14,854 nt of DNA from Gammaproteobacteria bacterium. Lineage in GTDB: Bacteria > Pseudomonadota > Gammaproteobacteria > J044. The stretch covers positions 1 to 14,854 of the forward strand of contig RFHG01000149.1 in assembly GCA_003696465.1 (NCBI GenBank), in the 5' to 3' direction. This document shows, one piece after another, positions 6,255 through 13,044 of the stretch; the first letter of the stretch is position 1, and every line of letters begins with the position of its first letter. The notes under the pieces were generated by a model, which had not been told where the DNA came from, did not search any database, and worked only from the letters and a program-made list of their open reading frames with translations. A program made the position numbers and the translations under genes.

Positions 6255-6761
6255 TCAGCCTCGGATCTCGTCCACCGACTTGCCACGCTTGGCGGCAATC
6301 AGTTCCGGGTCATGAATCTGGGTCAAGGCATTGATCGTTGCACGCACCACATTGATCGGATTGCGCGAACCGATGCACTTGGCCAGCACGTTCTTCACAC
6401 CCACGACCTCGAATACGGCACGCATGGCCCCCCCGGCGATGATGCCGGTACCTTCGGAAGCGGGCTTCATGAATACCTTGGCACCACCGTGAGCACCCTT
6501 CATTTCATAGTGCAGCGTACCCTCGTCGAGGGATACCTCCACCATGTTCTTGCGCGCCTGCTCCATGGCCTTCTGGATGGCCAGCGGAACTTCACGCGCC
6601 TTGCCGTAACCCATGCCCACCTTGCCGTTGCCGTCACCCACCACGGTCAGGGCAGTAAAACCGAACTGACGACCACCCTTGACCACCTTGGCCACACGGT
6701 TGATGGTAATGAGTTTCTCGACCAGGCCGTCGTTGGTGCTTTCGATATTTGCTTTTGCCAT
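6255..6761 (-). CDS. rpsE: 30S ribosomal protein S5
   Basis: S5 sits near the mRNA entry site and influences decoding accuracy. In E. coli, substitutions in its N-terminal loop give spectinomycin resistance. The product has 168 residues (E. coli 167). The N-terminal double-stranded-RNA-binding-like S5 domain (about 12-78) shows LITINRVAKVVKGGRQFGFT and VVGDGNGKVGMGYGKAREVP. The C-terminal domain has GTGIIAGGAMRAVFEVVGVK and GSRNPINVVRATINAL. The loop Lys-Gly-Gly-Arg (28-31) is wild-type-like. The ATG at 6761 has AGGGTA (6767-6772) 5 nt upstream. It lies 14 nt after rplR and 4 nt before rpmD. Confidence 0.99.
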   Translation of the reverse strand: MAKANIESTNDGLVEKLITINRVAKVVKGGRQFGFTALTVVGDGNGKVGMGYGKAREVPLAIQKAMEQARKNMVEVSLDEGTLHYEMKGAHGGAKVFMKPASEGTGIIAGGAMRAVFEVVGVKNVLAKCIGSRNPINVVRATINALTQIHDPELIAAKRGKSVDEIRG

Positions 6762-6775
6762 GTGCCTACCCTGGT

Positions 6776-7129
6776 TCAGAACTGAAGGCCGGCTTCACGC
6801 GCGGCTTCCGCCAGCGCCTTGACCCGACCGTGATACTTGAAACCGGAACGATCGAAAGCCACCTTCTCGATCCCCTTCTCCTTCGCGCGCTCGCCGATCA
6901 GGCGACCCACGATCGTGGCGGTATCGACATTCCCGGTGGACTTGGCCTGCTCGCGCACCACCTTCTCCACGCTCGATGCAGCAGCCACCACTTCGGCACC
7001 ATTGGGCGCGATGAGCTGCGCGTAGATGTGACGCGGTGTGCGATGCACGCACAGGCGGTACACGCCAAGACGCTTCTGATGGGCACGCGCCTTGCGGGCA
7101 CGGCGAAGTCGAGCAGTTTTCTTGTCCAT
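6776..7129 (-). CDS. rplR: 50S ribosomal protein L18
   Basis: L18 binds 5S rRNA together with L5 and L25 and helps build the central protuberance. The 117 residues equal the E. coli length. A basic N-terminal tail (MDKKTARLRRARKARAHQKR) precedes the globular domain with YRLCVHRTPRHIYAQLI, and the end FDRSGFKYHGRVKALAEAAREAGLQF region is typical. The ATG at 7129 uses AGGG (7139-7142), 9 nt upstream, which overlaps the TAG stop of rplF. It lies 11 nt after rplF and 14 nt before rpsE. Confidence 0.99.
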   Translation of the reverse strand: MDKKTARLRRARKARAHQKRLGVYRLCVHRTPRHIYAQLIAPNGAEVVAAASSVEKVVREQAKSTGNVDTATIVGRLIGERAKEKGIEKVAFDRSGFKYHGRVKALAEAAREAGLQF

Positions 7130-7140
7130 GTCTCTTTACC

Positions 7141-7674
7141 CTATTTCTTCTTCGCTTCTTTGCGGATGATACGCTCGTCCGCATAGCGAACACCCTTGCC
7201 CTTGTACGGCTCGGGCGGACGGTAGGCGCGGATCTCGGCCGCGACCTGACCCACCTTTTGCTTGTCGATCCCCTTGACAACGACCTCGGTCTGGCTGGGG
7301 GTCTCGATGGTGACGCCTTCGGGCACCGCGTACTCCACAGGGTGCGAGAAACCAAGCGTCAGATTGAGCTTGTTCCCCTGCGCCTGGGCACGATAACCGA
7401 CACCCACCAGCTCGAGCTTGCGCTCGAAGCCCTGGGACACGCCGGTGACCATGTTGTTGAGCAGCGCGCGCATGGTACCCGCCATGGCATATCCGGTCTT
7501 TTCGGGATCGGCGGCATCGACCACAATACGGTTGTCTTCCACGGCCACGGTGACAGTCGGGTGCACCTCATACTCGAAGGAACCCTTGGGGCCCTTCACG
7601 GTGACCTGCTGGCCGTTGACGCTGACTTCAACGCCCTTGGGCAGATCGATCGGCTTTTTCGCAATACGGGACAT
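7141..7674 (-). CDS. rplF: 50S ribosomal protein L6
   Basis: L6 binds 23S rRNA near the sarcin-ricin loop and the factor-binding site. The 177 residues equal the E. coli length and form two repeated L6 domains, about 1-82 and 83-177. Visible landmarks are MSRIAKKPIDLPKGVEVSVN, GTMRALLNNMVTGVSQGF (67-84), ELVGVGYRAQAQGNKLNL, and the C-terminal signature PPEPYKGKGVRYADE. The lysine-rich end EAKKK is usual. The ATG at 7674 has AGGTA (7681-7685) at 6-nt spacing. It lies 13 nt after rpsH. Confidence 0.99.
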   Translation of the reverse strand: MSRIAKKPIDLPKGVEVSVNGQQVTVKGPKGSFEYEVHPTVTVAVEDNRIVVDAADPEKTGYAMAGTMRALLNNMVTGVSQGFERKLELVGVGYRAQAQGNKLNLTLGFSHPVEYAVPEGVTIETPSQTEVVVKGIDKQKVGQVAAEIRAYRPPEPYKGKGVRYADERIIRKEAKKK

Positions 7675-7687
7675 GACGGTTACCTGA

Positions 7688-8083
7688 TCAGGCTACGGTG
7701 CAAATGACTTCACCACCCACACCCATCTCACGGGCCTGGCGATCGGTCATCACACCCTTGCTGGTGGACACAATGGCAATCCCGAGACCACCAATAACAC
7801 GCGGCAGCTCATCCTTGCCACGATAGATCCGCAGCCCGGGGCGGCTGACACGCTTGACCTGCTCGATCACGGGCTTGCCACCAAAGTACTTGAGCTGGAT
7901 CACCAGGGTCGGCTTGCCATCGTTTTCCTCGACGCTGTAGTCGGCAATGTATCCCTCGTCCTTGAGCACCTTGCACAGGGACTCCTTCATCTTCGAGGAC
8001 GGCAGCGATACACTGGCCTTCTCCGCTGCCTGGGCATTGCGGATCCGGGTCAGCATGTCGGCAATCGGATCTGACATACTCAT
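7688..8083 (-). CDS. rpsH: 30S ribosomal protein S8
   Basis: S8 binds the central domain of 16S rRNA early in assembly. In E. coli it is the translational repressor of the spc operon. The product is 131 residues (E. coli 130), beginning MSMSDPIADMLTRIRNAQ. The C-terminal RNA-binding motif STSKGVMTDRQAREMGVGGE is intact. Two in-frame ATGs occur, at 8083 and 8077. The first is preferred because AAGGAG (8094-8099) lies 10 nt upstream and because family members usually start MSMxDP. That SD overlaps the rpsN stop codon, which suggests coupling. It lies 14 nt after rpsN and 13 nt before rplF. Confidence 0.98.
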   Translation of the reverse strand: MSMSDPIADMLTRIRNAQAAEKASVSLPSSKMKESLCKVLKDEGYIADYSVEENDGKPTLVIQLKYFGGKPVIEQVKRVSRPGLRIYRGKDELPRVIGGLGIAIVSTSKGVMTDRQAREMGVGGEVICTVA

Positions 8084-8097
8084 CGTCTGTGCTCTCC

Positions 8098-8403
8098 TTA
8101 CCAGCTGGCCTTGACCAGCCCGGGAATGTTCCCGGACATGGCATGCTCGCGCAGCTTGTTACGGCCAAGGCCGAACTTGCGGTAGTAACCATGAGGACGA
8201 CCGGTCACGCGGCAACGCTTGCGCTGGCGGACGGGGCTGGAGTCGCGCGGAAGCTTCTGCAGCTTGACCACGGCCTCCATGCGCACCTCGAAATCGGCAT
8301 TGGGATCATTGATGATCGCCTTGAGCTCGGCACGCTTGGCCGCATACTTGTTTGCCAGCTTTTCGCGCTTCAGCTCACGCTGGATCATTGATACCTTGGC
8401 CAT
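8098..8403 (-). CDS. rpsN: 30S ribosomal protein S14 (zinc-independent long form)
   Basis: S14 is a late-assembling protein of the small-subunit head. The 101 residues match the E. coli length. It is the C-minus form: the short zinc form has two CxxC pairs, but here only one Cys is present, in QRKRCRVTGRPHGYYRKFGL. Other landmarks are MAKVSMIQRELKREKLA, AAKRAELKAIINDPNA and the end SGNIPGLVKASW. The ATG at 8403 has GAGGAAG (8411-8417) 7 nt upstream, overlapping the TGA of rplE. The long zinc-free form and its place between rplE and rpsH are typical of Proteobacteria. Confidence 0.99.
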   Translation of the reverse strand: MAKVSMIQRELKREKLANKYAAKRAELKAIINDPNADFEVRMEAVVKLQKLPRDSSPVRQRKRCRVTGRPHGYYRKFGLGRNKLREHAMSGNIPGLVKASW

Positions 8404-8415
8404 GTCGTTACTTCC

Positions 8416-8955
8416 TCATGAACGGAACGGGAAATTGAAGGCCGCGAGCAGTGCCCTGGCTTCTTCATCATTCTTGGCGCTGGTGGTGATGGTGATGTCC
8501 ATGCCACGCAGTGCATCAATCTTGTCGTAGTCGATCTCCGGGAAGATGATCTGCTCCCGGACACCCATGCTGTAGTTGCCGCGACCATCGAACGCCTTGG
8601 GGTTAAGCCCCCGGAAATCGCGGATACGCGGAATGGCGATGCTGATCAGGCGGTCGAGGAACTCGTACATGCGCGTCTTGCGCAGGGTGACCTTGCATCC
8701 GATCGGCATGCCGTCGCGCAGCTTGAAGCCGGCAATGGACTTCCGCGCCACGGTAACCACCGGCTTCTGACCGGCAATCTTGGTCATGTCGGATACCGCA
8801 TGCTCGATGACCTTCTTGTCGGCGACAGCCTCGCCCAAGCCCATGTTGAGGGTGATCTTCTCGATCCGCGGCACCATCATCGGATTGTCGTAATTGAACT
8901 TCTCCTGAAGCTCCTTTACGACCTTTTCCTTGTAGAAATCCTGCAATCTAGCCAT
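8416..8955 (-). CDS. rplE: 50S ribosomal protein L5
   Basis: L5 binds 5S rRNA and contacts P-site tRNA and S13 in the central protuberance. The 179 residues equal the E. coli length. Landmarks are PRIEKITLNMGLGEAVADKK, GQKPVVTVARKSIAGFKLRD, IAIPRIRDFRGLNPKAFDGR and GNYSMGVREQIIFPEIDYDK. The start at 8955 (MARLQDFY) is chosen over the ATG at 8961 because the latter overlaps the SD AGGTGA (8961-8966), and over longer in-frame starts because they run into rplX. The gap from rplX is 13 nt. In E. coli the S8 repressor site lies around this junction; I could not make out an equivalent fold here. Confidence 0.99.
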   Translation of the reverse strand: MARLQDFYKEKVVKELQEKFNYDNPMMVPRIEKITLNMGLGEAVADKKVIEHAVSDMTKIAGQKPVVTVARKSIAGFKLRDGMPIGCKVTLRKTRMYEFLDRLISIAIPRIRDFRGLNPKAFDGRGNYSMGVREQIIFPEIDYDKIDALRGMDITITTSAKNDEEARALLAAFNFPFRS

Positions 8956-8968
8956 GACCATCACCTGA

Positions 8969-9286
8969 TTAAGCGTCAACGACTTCGCCGTTGGACTTGA
9001 AATAACGGACCTTGCGATTGTCCTCGAGCACCTTGATGCCGACACGATCGCCCTTGCCCGTGGCGGGGTTGTAGAGCATCACGTTGGACACGTGAATCGG
9101 CATCTCCTTCTCGATGATGCCGCCGGCAACGCCCAGCTGGGGATTGGGCTTCTGGTGCTTCTTGACCATGTTGATGCCCTGCACCACGACCTTGTCGTTG
9201 GGCAGCACCTTGACCACCTGGCCGCGACGGCCCTTGTCCTTTCCGGTCGTGACGATGACATCGTCACCCTTGCGAATCTTCTTCAT
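8969..9286 (-). CDS. rplX: 50S ribosomal protein L24
   Basis: L24 starts large-subunit assembly by binding the 5' end of 23S rRNA and later lines the exit-tunnel opening. It has 105 residues (E. coli 104). The N-terminal KOW motif (about 4-34) reads IRKGDDVIVTTGKDKGRRGQ and continues VVKVLPNDKVVVQG. It is followed by INMVKKHQKPNPQ and a C-terminal extension with IHVSNVMLYNP. The ATG at 9286 has GAGG (9295-9298) and AGGG (9289-9292) upstream, giving a strong SD region. It lies 15 nt after rplN. Confidence 0.99.
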   Translation of the reverse strand: MKKIRKGDDVIVTTGKDKGRRGQVVKVLPNDKVVVQGINMVKKHQKPNPQLGVAGGIIEKEMPIHVSNVMLYNPATGKGDRVGIKVLEDNRKVRYFKSNGEVVDA

Positions 9287-9301
9287 TGCCCTACCCTCGA
9301 A

Positions 9302-9670
9302 TCACAGCACTTCGGGTGCAAGCGAAATGATCTTCATGAACTGCTCGCCACGAAGCTCGCGCGTCACCGGCCCGAAGATACGCGTGCCGATGGGCTGCAA
9401 CTGGTTGTTCAGCAGCACCGCGGCATTGTTGTCGAAACGGATCAGCGAACCGTCGTCACGACGCACGCCGCTGGCAGTACGCACGACTACCGCATTGTAA
9501 ACCTCGCCCTTCTTCACCTTGCCGCGAGGAATGGCATCCTTGACGCTGACCTTGATGATGTCACCAATGCCGGCGTAACGGCGGTGGGAGCCGCCAAGCA
9601 CCTTGATGCACTGGACTCTCTTGGCGCCACTGTTGTCGGCGACTTCCAGAACGGTCTGCATTTGAATCAT
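9302..9670 (-). CDS. rplN: 50S ribosomal protein L14
   Basis: L14 lies at the subunit interface and forms bridges to 16S rRNA; it is also the docking site of the RsfS silencing factor. It has 122 residues (E. coli 123). Landmarks are TVLEVADNSGAKRVQCIKVL, GGSHRRYAGIGDIIKVSVKD, AIPRGKVKKGEVYNAVVVRT, and the end GPVTRELRGEQFMKIISLAP then EVL. The ATG at 9670 is the family start, but no good SD lies 5-12 nt upstream; only GCGGG is there, and AGG at 9693-9695 is 22 nt away. In E. coli this gene opens the spc operon behind its own promoter. Here it follows rpsQ by 27 nt. Confidence 0.98.
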   Translation of the reverse strand: MIQMQTVLEVADNSGAKRVQCIKVLGGSHRRYAGIGDIIKVSVKDAIPRGKVKKGEVYNAVVVRTASGVRRDDGSLIRFDNNAAVLLNNQLQPIGTRIFGPVTRELRGEQFMKIISLAPEVL

Positions 9671-9697
9671 GGCGAAACCCGCTTCGTTCGAACCTGA

Positions 9698-9961
9698 TTA
9701 ACCATTTGCGCGTTCAACGACGCGCACCAGAGTCCAGGACTTGGTCTTGGACATCGGGCGACACTCCTTGATCTCGACAGTATCACCCGCCTTGCATTCG
9801 TTGTTTTCGTCGTGCACGTGCAGCTTGGTCGAGCGACGGATGAACTTCCCGTACAGGGGGTGCTTGACACGTCGCTCGATCATGACCGTGATGGTCTTGT
9901 CCATCCTGTCACTGACGACACGCCCGATCTGCGTGCGCTCGATCTTGCTCGTCTCGGTCAT
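9698..9961 (-). CDS. rpsQ: 30S ribosomal protein S17
   Basis: S17 is a primary 16S rRNA-binding protein of the small-subunit body with an OB fold. It has 87 residues (E. coli 84). After a short variable start (MTETSKIERTQ) the core reads GRVVSDRMDKTITVMIERRV, KHPLYGKFIRRSTKLHVHDE and CKAGDTVEIKECRPMSKTKS, all strongly conserved. The ATG (9961-9959) overlaps the TGA of rpmC by 4 bases (ATGA), so translation is coupled. It is the last gene of the S10 cluster by E. coli definition. Confidence 0.99.
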   Translation of the reverse strand: MTETSKIERTQIGRVVSDRMDKTITVMIERRVKHPLYGKFIRRSTKLHVHDENNECKAGDTVEIKECRPMSKTKSWTLVRVVERANG

Positions 9962-10158
9962 GACTGCTCACCTGACTGCTTTTCGCGAATAATGGTCTTG
10001 ATCCGCGCGATATCACGGCGAATCTGCTTGAACTGGTGAACCTGGGAAAGCTGCCCTGTTGCATTCTGCAGGCGCAGGTTCATCTGCGCCTTCAGCTGGT
10101 CGAGCAGTTCCTTGTTCAGCTCCTCGATACTCTTCTGTCGCAATTCGCTCGCCTTCAT
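9958..10158 (-). CDS. rpmC: 50S ribosomal protein L29
   Basis: L29 is a small two-helix protein beside the exit tunnel next to L23, near the trigger factor and SRP docking site. The product is 66 residues, beginning MKASELRQKSIEELNKELLD, with the conserved MNLRLQNATGQL and FKQIRRDIARIKTIIREK. ATG at 10158 is preferred over GTG at 10161 because AGG (10166-10168) is then 7 nt upstream rather than 4 and because family members start MKA. The ATG shares one base with the rplP stop (TGATG), and its own stop overlaps the rpsQ start (ATGA). Confidence 0.97.
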   Translation of the reverse strand: MKASELRQKSIEELNKELLDQLKAQMNLRLQNATGQLSQVHQFKQIRRDIARIKTIIREKQSGEQS

Positions 10159-10571
10159 CACATCACCTGGCGCGTTACAAACATGGTCTTGATCGGCAGC
10201 TTGGCAGCGGCCAGACGGAAGGCTTCGCGTGCCACTTCCTCGCTGACACCTTCCATTTCATACAGCATGCGGCCCGGCTGAATCTGGGCAACCCAGTACT
10301 CGACGTTGCCCTTGCCCTTCCCCATGCGCACTTCAAGCGGCTTTTTGGTGATCGGCTTGTCGGGGAACACCCGAATCCAGATCTTGCCGCCACGCTTGAT
10401 GTGTCGGGTCATGGCGCGACGCGCGGCCTCGATCTGGCGCGCGGTCAGGCGCCCGCGGCCCACGGCCTTGAGGCCGTACTCGCCAAAGCTGACCTTGTTA
10501 CCGACTGTTGCCAGGCCACGGTTGCGACCCTTCTGCACCTTGCGGAATTTTGTTCTCTTGGGCTGCAGCAT
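10158..10571 (-). CDS. rplP: 50S ribosomal protein L16
   Basis: L16 helps shape the A-site and is essential for the last steps of large-subunit assembly. It has 137 residues (E. coli 136). Landmarks are MLQPKRTKFRKVQKGRNRGL, the LTARQIEAARRAMTRHIKRG helix, and VRMGKGKGNVEYWVAQIQPG. Arg82 within that last motif corresponds to the E. coli arginine hydroxylated by the RoxA/YcfD oxygenase. The ATG at 10571 has AGGAG (10579-10583) at 7-nt spacing, overlapping the rpsC stop. It lies 10 nt after rpsC. Confidence 0.99.
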   Translation of the reverse strand: MLQPKRTKFRKVQKGRNRGLATVGNKVSFGEYGLKAVGRGRLTARQIEAARRAMTRHIKRGGKIWIRVFPDKPITKKPLEVRMGKGKGNVEYWVAQIQPGRMLYEMEGVSEEVAREAFRLAAAKLPIKTMFVTRQVM

Positions 10572-10581
10572 CGCTCAGCTC

Positions 10582-11268
10582 CTACTTCGAGGACTTGCGA
10601 CCGCCGCCAGCAGCCGCGGTCTTGCTTTCGAGGTCAAAGACCTCACCCTTGTAGATCCAAACCTTGATGCCGATGACACCATAAGTGGTGTTGGCCTCGG
10701 CCGTTCCGTAGTCGATGTCGGCGCGCAGCGTATGCAGCGGAACCCGACCTTCGCGATACCACTCGGTGCGGGCAATCTCGGCGCCGTTGAGGCGACCGGC
10801 CACGCTCACCTTGATACCCTGCGCCCCGAGGCGCATGGCATTTCCGACCGCCCGCTTCATGGCACGGCGGAACATGATGCGGCGCTCGAGCTGCTGGGCA
10901 ATGCTTTCGGCCACCAGATTGGCATCGATCTCAGGCTTGCGGATCTCTTCAATATTGATCTTGACGTTGTTGGGGTTCAGACCGGTCATCTCGGCCACTT
11001 CACGCCGCAGCTTCTCGATGTCCTCACCCTTCTTGCCGATGACAATGCCGGGGCGCGCGGTGTGAATGGTAATGAAGATGCTGCGCGCGGGGCGCTCGAT
11101 CTGAATGCGACTGACCGACGCCTGGGCGAGCTTCTTCTTCAGGAACTCGCGAACGGCAATGTCGTTGTTCAGATTGTCGGCGAACTCGTCACCGTCCGCG
11201 TACCACTTGGAGTTCCAGTCCGTGGCGATGCCCAGACGAAAACCGATTGGATTGACCTTGTGACCCAT
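10582..11268 (-). CDS. rpsC: 30S ribosomal protein S3
   Basis: S3 forms part of the mRNA entry channel and, with S4 and S5, the ribosomal helicase. It has 228 residues (E. coli 233). It starts MGHKVNPIGFRLGI. A type II KH domain (about 38-107) contains the GxxG loop in GIVIGKKGEDIEKLRRE. The C-terminal domain shows IMFRRAMKRAVGNAMRLGAQ, GRLNGAEIARTEWYREGRVP and GVIGIKVWIYKGE. The end is Gly/Ser/Lys-rich and a little shorter than in E. coli. The ATG at 11268 has AGGGG (11276-11280) at 7-nt spacing, overlapping the rplV stop. Confidence 0.99.
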   Translation of the reverse strand: MGHKVNPIGFRLGIATDWNSKWYADGDEFADNLNNDIAVREFLKKKLAQASVSRIQIERPARSIFITIHTARPGIVIGKKGEDIEKLRREVAEMTGLNPNNVKINIEEIRKPEIDANLVAESIAQQLERRIMFRRAMKRAVGNAMRLGAQGIKVSVAGRLNGAEIARTEWYREGRVPLHTLRADIDYGTAEANTTYGVIGIKVWIYKGEVFDLESKTAAAGGGRKSSK

Positions 11269-11279
11269 TTCCGAACCCC

Positions 11280-11612
11280 TTACTTTTCGCTCACGGCGAC
11301 GGTGATGTGGCTGGTGCGCTTGAGGATGCGATTGGCACGCCCCTTGGCCCGCGGCCGGATGCGCTTCATGGTCGGACCCTCGTCGACATAGACCGTCGAG
11401 ACCTTGAGCTCGTCGATGTCGGCGCCATTGTTGTGCTCGGCGTTGGCAATGGCCGACTCGAGCACCTTCTTCATGATGCGCGCCGCCTTTTTCGGGCTGA
11501 ACTCGAGGATCTGCAGCGCAGCCTCGATGTCCTTGCCACGAATCTGATCGGCAACCAGGCGCGCCTTCTGCGGCGAGATCCTGGCATGGGAAAGGCGAGC
11601 CTTCACTTCCAT
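11280..11612 (-). CDS. rplV: 50S ribosomal protein L22
   Basis: L22 lines the narrowest part of the peptide exit tunnel through a long beta-hairpin; changes there give macrolide resistance in other bacteria. From ATG 11612 the product is 110 residues, equal to E. coli, beginning MEVKARLSHARISPQKARLV. Landmarks are KKVLESAIANAEHNNGADID and the hairpin region VDEGPTMKRIRPRAKGRANR, then ILKRTSHITVAV. Two upstream in-frame starts (GTG 11621, ATG 11618) are rejected because the SD AAGGGG (11621-11626) is 8 nt from 11612 but only 2 nt or less from them. It lies 12 nt after rpsS. Confidence 0.97.
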   Translation of the reverse strand: MEVKARLSHARISPQKARLVADQIRGKDIEAALQILEFSPKKAARIMKKVLESAIANAEHNNGADIDELKVSTVYVDEGPTMKRIRPRAKGRANRILKRTSHITVAVSEK

Positions 11613-11624
11613 CTTCATCACCCC

Positions 11625-11897
11625 TTACTTCGACTTCTTGTCGGCCGCGTGGCCGCGGAAGGTCCGGGTCAGGGCGAACTCGCCCAGCTTGTGGCCGACC
11701 ATGTTTTCGTTGATCAGCACCGGTACGTGCTGGCGCCCGTTGTGCACGGCGATGGTCAGACCGACCATCTCGGGCACGATCATGGAACGACGGGACCAGG
11801 TCTTGATGGGGCGCTTGTCGTTGTTCTCGACGGCCGTCATCACCTTCTTCATCAGGTGATGATCAACGAACGGGCCCTTCTTCAGTGAACGCGGCAT
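11625..11897 (-). CDS. rpsS: 30S ribosomal protein S19
   Basis: S19 is a small-subunit head protein that pairs with S13 and contacts the A-site finger and P-site region. It has 90 residues (E. coli 92). Landmarks are MPRSLKKGPFVDHHLMKKV, TWSRRSMIVPEMVGLTIAVH, NGRQHVPVLINENMVGHKLG and EFALTRTFRGHAADKKSK. The ATG at 11897 has AAGGGG (11905-11910) at 7-nt spacing, overlapping the rplB stop codon. It lies 12 nt after rplB and 12 nt before rplV. Confidence 0.99.
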   Translation of the reverse strand: MPRSLKKGPFVDHHLMKKVMTAVENNDKRPIKTWSRRSMIVPEMVGLTIAVHNGRQHVPVLINENMVGHKLGEFALTRTFRGHAADKKSK

Positions 11898-11909
11898 GCT
11901 GTTACCCCT

Positions 11910-12737
11910 TTACTTCTTGCTGCGACGACGGACGATGAGCTTGTCCGTGCGCTTGTTCTTGCGGGTCTTGTGACCCTTGGTCGGCACACCCCAGGGGGTG
12001 ACCGGATGACGGCCACCGGAGGTGCGCCCCTCACCACCACCATGCGGGTGGTCGACCGGGTTCATGGCCACACCACGTACGGTGGGACGCACTCCGCGCC
12101 AGCGCTTGGCACCGGCCTTGCCGAGCTTGCGCAGGTTGTGTTCGGAGTTGCTGACCTCACCAATGGTGGCGCGACATTCGGCCGGAACCTTGCGCATCTC
12201 GCCGGAGCGCAGACGCAGGGTGGCATAGGCACCCTCACGGGCCACCAGCTGGGCCGAAGTGCCGGCGCTGCGCGCCAGCTGCGCACCCTTGCCGGGCTTG
12301 AGCTCGATGCAGTGGACCACGGTACCCACCGGGATGTTACGCAGCGGCAGCGTGTTGCCGGGCTTGATCGGCGCATGCAGGCCGGAGCTGATCTCGGCAC
12401 CGGGCTTCACACCGGCCGGGGCGATGATGTAGCGACGCTCGCCATCGGCGTACAGCACCAGGGCAATGTGTGCACTGCGGTTCGGATCGTACTCGATGCG
12501 CTCCACCTTCGCCGGAATGCCGTCCTTGTTGCGCTTGAAGTCGATGATCCGATAACGCTGCTTGTGACCACCACCGATATGACGGGTGGTGATGCGACCC
12601 TTGTTGTTGCGGCCGCCGGTACGCGTCTTCTTTTCCAGCAGGGGCTCGTACGGAGCACCTTTGTACAGGTCCGGATTGACGACCTTGACGACATGACGCC
12701 GCCCGGGTGAAGTCGGTTTTGCCTTAACAGTAGCCAT
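11910..12737 (-). CDS. rplB: 50S ribosomal protein L2
   Basis: L2 is the largest and most conserved large-subunit protein; it is needed for subunit joining and lies near the peptidyl-transferase centre. It has 275 residues (E. coli 273). The N-terminal part shows TSPGRRHVVKVVNPDLYKG and GRNNKGRITTRHIGGGHKQR; the OB/SH3-like core is at about 40-200. The C-terminal extension has GVAMNPVDHPHGGGEGRTSG, with His230 at the position of the E. coli histidine implicated in peptide-bond formation, and ends NKRTDKLIVRRRSKK. The ATG at 12737 has AAGGG (12745-12749) at 7-nt spacing, overlapping the rplW stop. It lies 10 nt after rplW. Confidence 0.99.
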   Translation of the reverse strand: MATVKAKPTSPGRRHVVKVVNPDLYKGAPYEPLLEKKTRTGGRNNKGRITTRHIGGGHKQRYRIIDFKRNKDGIPAKVERIEYDPNRSAHIALVLYADGERRYIIAPAGVKPGAEISSGLHAPIKPGNTLPLRNIPVGTVVHCIELKPGKGAQLARSAGTSAQLVAREGAYATLRLRSGEMRKVPAECRATIGEVSNSEHNLRKLGKAGAKRWRGVRPTVRGVAMNPVDHPHGGGEGRTSGGRHPVTPWGVPTKGHKTRKNKRTDKLIVRRRSKK

Positions 12738-12747
12738 TGCTCAGCCC

Positions 12748-13044
12748 TTATTCGCCACCGGCGAAGTCGATTTCCTGACCTTCGGCCAGAGTGACATACG
12801 CCTTCTTCCAGTTCGCGCGACGGCCCTGGATCATGCCGAAACGCTTGGCCTTGCCCTTCATGTTTACGGTACGCACATTGGCGACCTGAACACCGAAGAA
12901 GCTCTCCACGGCCTTCTTGATCTCGTTCTTGGTTGCATCCGGCACGACCTTGAAGACATGCTGGTTGGCATTTTCGGCCGCCATCATCGCCTTCTCGGAA
13001 ATGACCGGACCCACAATGATTTTCAGCAGGCGCTCCTGATTCAT
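12748..13044 (-). CDS. rplW: 50S ribosomal protein L23
   Basis: L23 sits at the exit-tunnel mouth and is the main docking site for trigger factor and the signal recognition particle. It has 98 residues (E. coli 100). Landmarks are MNQERLLKIIVGPVISEKAM, VFKVVPDATKNEIKKAVESF, and the tunnel loop VRTVNMKGKAKRFGMIQGRR. In VPDATKNE, Glu lies in the conserved Val-x-x-x-Ala-x-Lys-x-Glu surface motif known to bind trigger factor in E. coli. The ATG (13044-13042) overlaps the rplD stop by 4 bases (ATGA). GGAGGG (13054-13059) inside rplD is its SD. Confidence 0.99.
   Translation of the reverse strand: MNQERLLKIIVGPVISEKAMMAAENANQHVFKVVPDATKNEIKKAVESFFGVQVANVRTVNMKGKAKRFGMIQGRRANWKKAYVTLAEGQEIDFAGGE

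Noticed and set aside
8940..9000. S8 repressor site at the rplX-rplE junction as in E. coli
   Set aside because: I could not fold a convincing stem with the required internal loop from this sequence by eye. A covariance-model search would settle it.
10306..11391. A 361-codon open frame on the + strand opposite rpsC and rplP
   Set aside because: It runs across two intact, conserved r-protein genes and their junction. No motif or credible start site was seen; it is a by-product of high GC content.
11612..11621. Longer rplV starts (GTG 11621, ATG 11618)
   Set aside because: Both are too close to or overlap the AAGGGG SD, whereas ATG 11612 has correct spacing and gives the family length.
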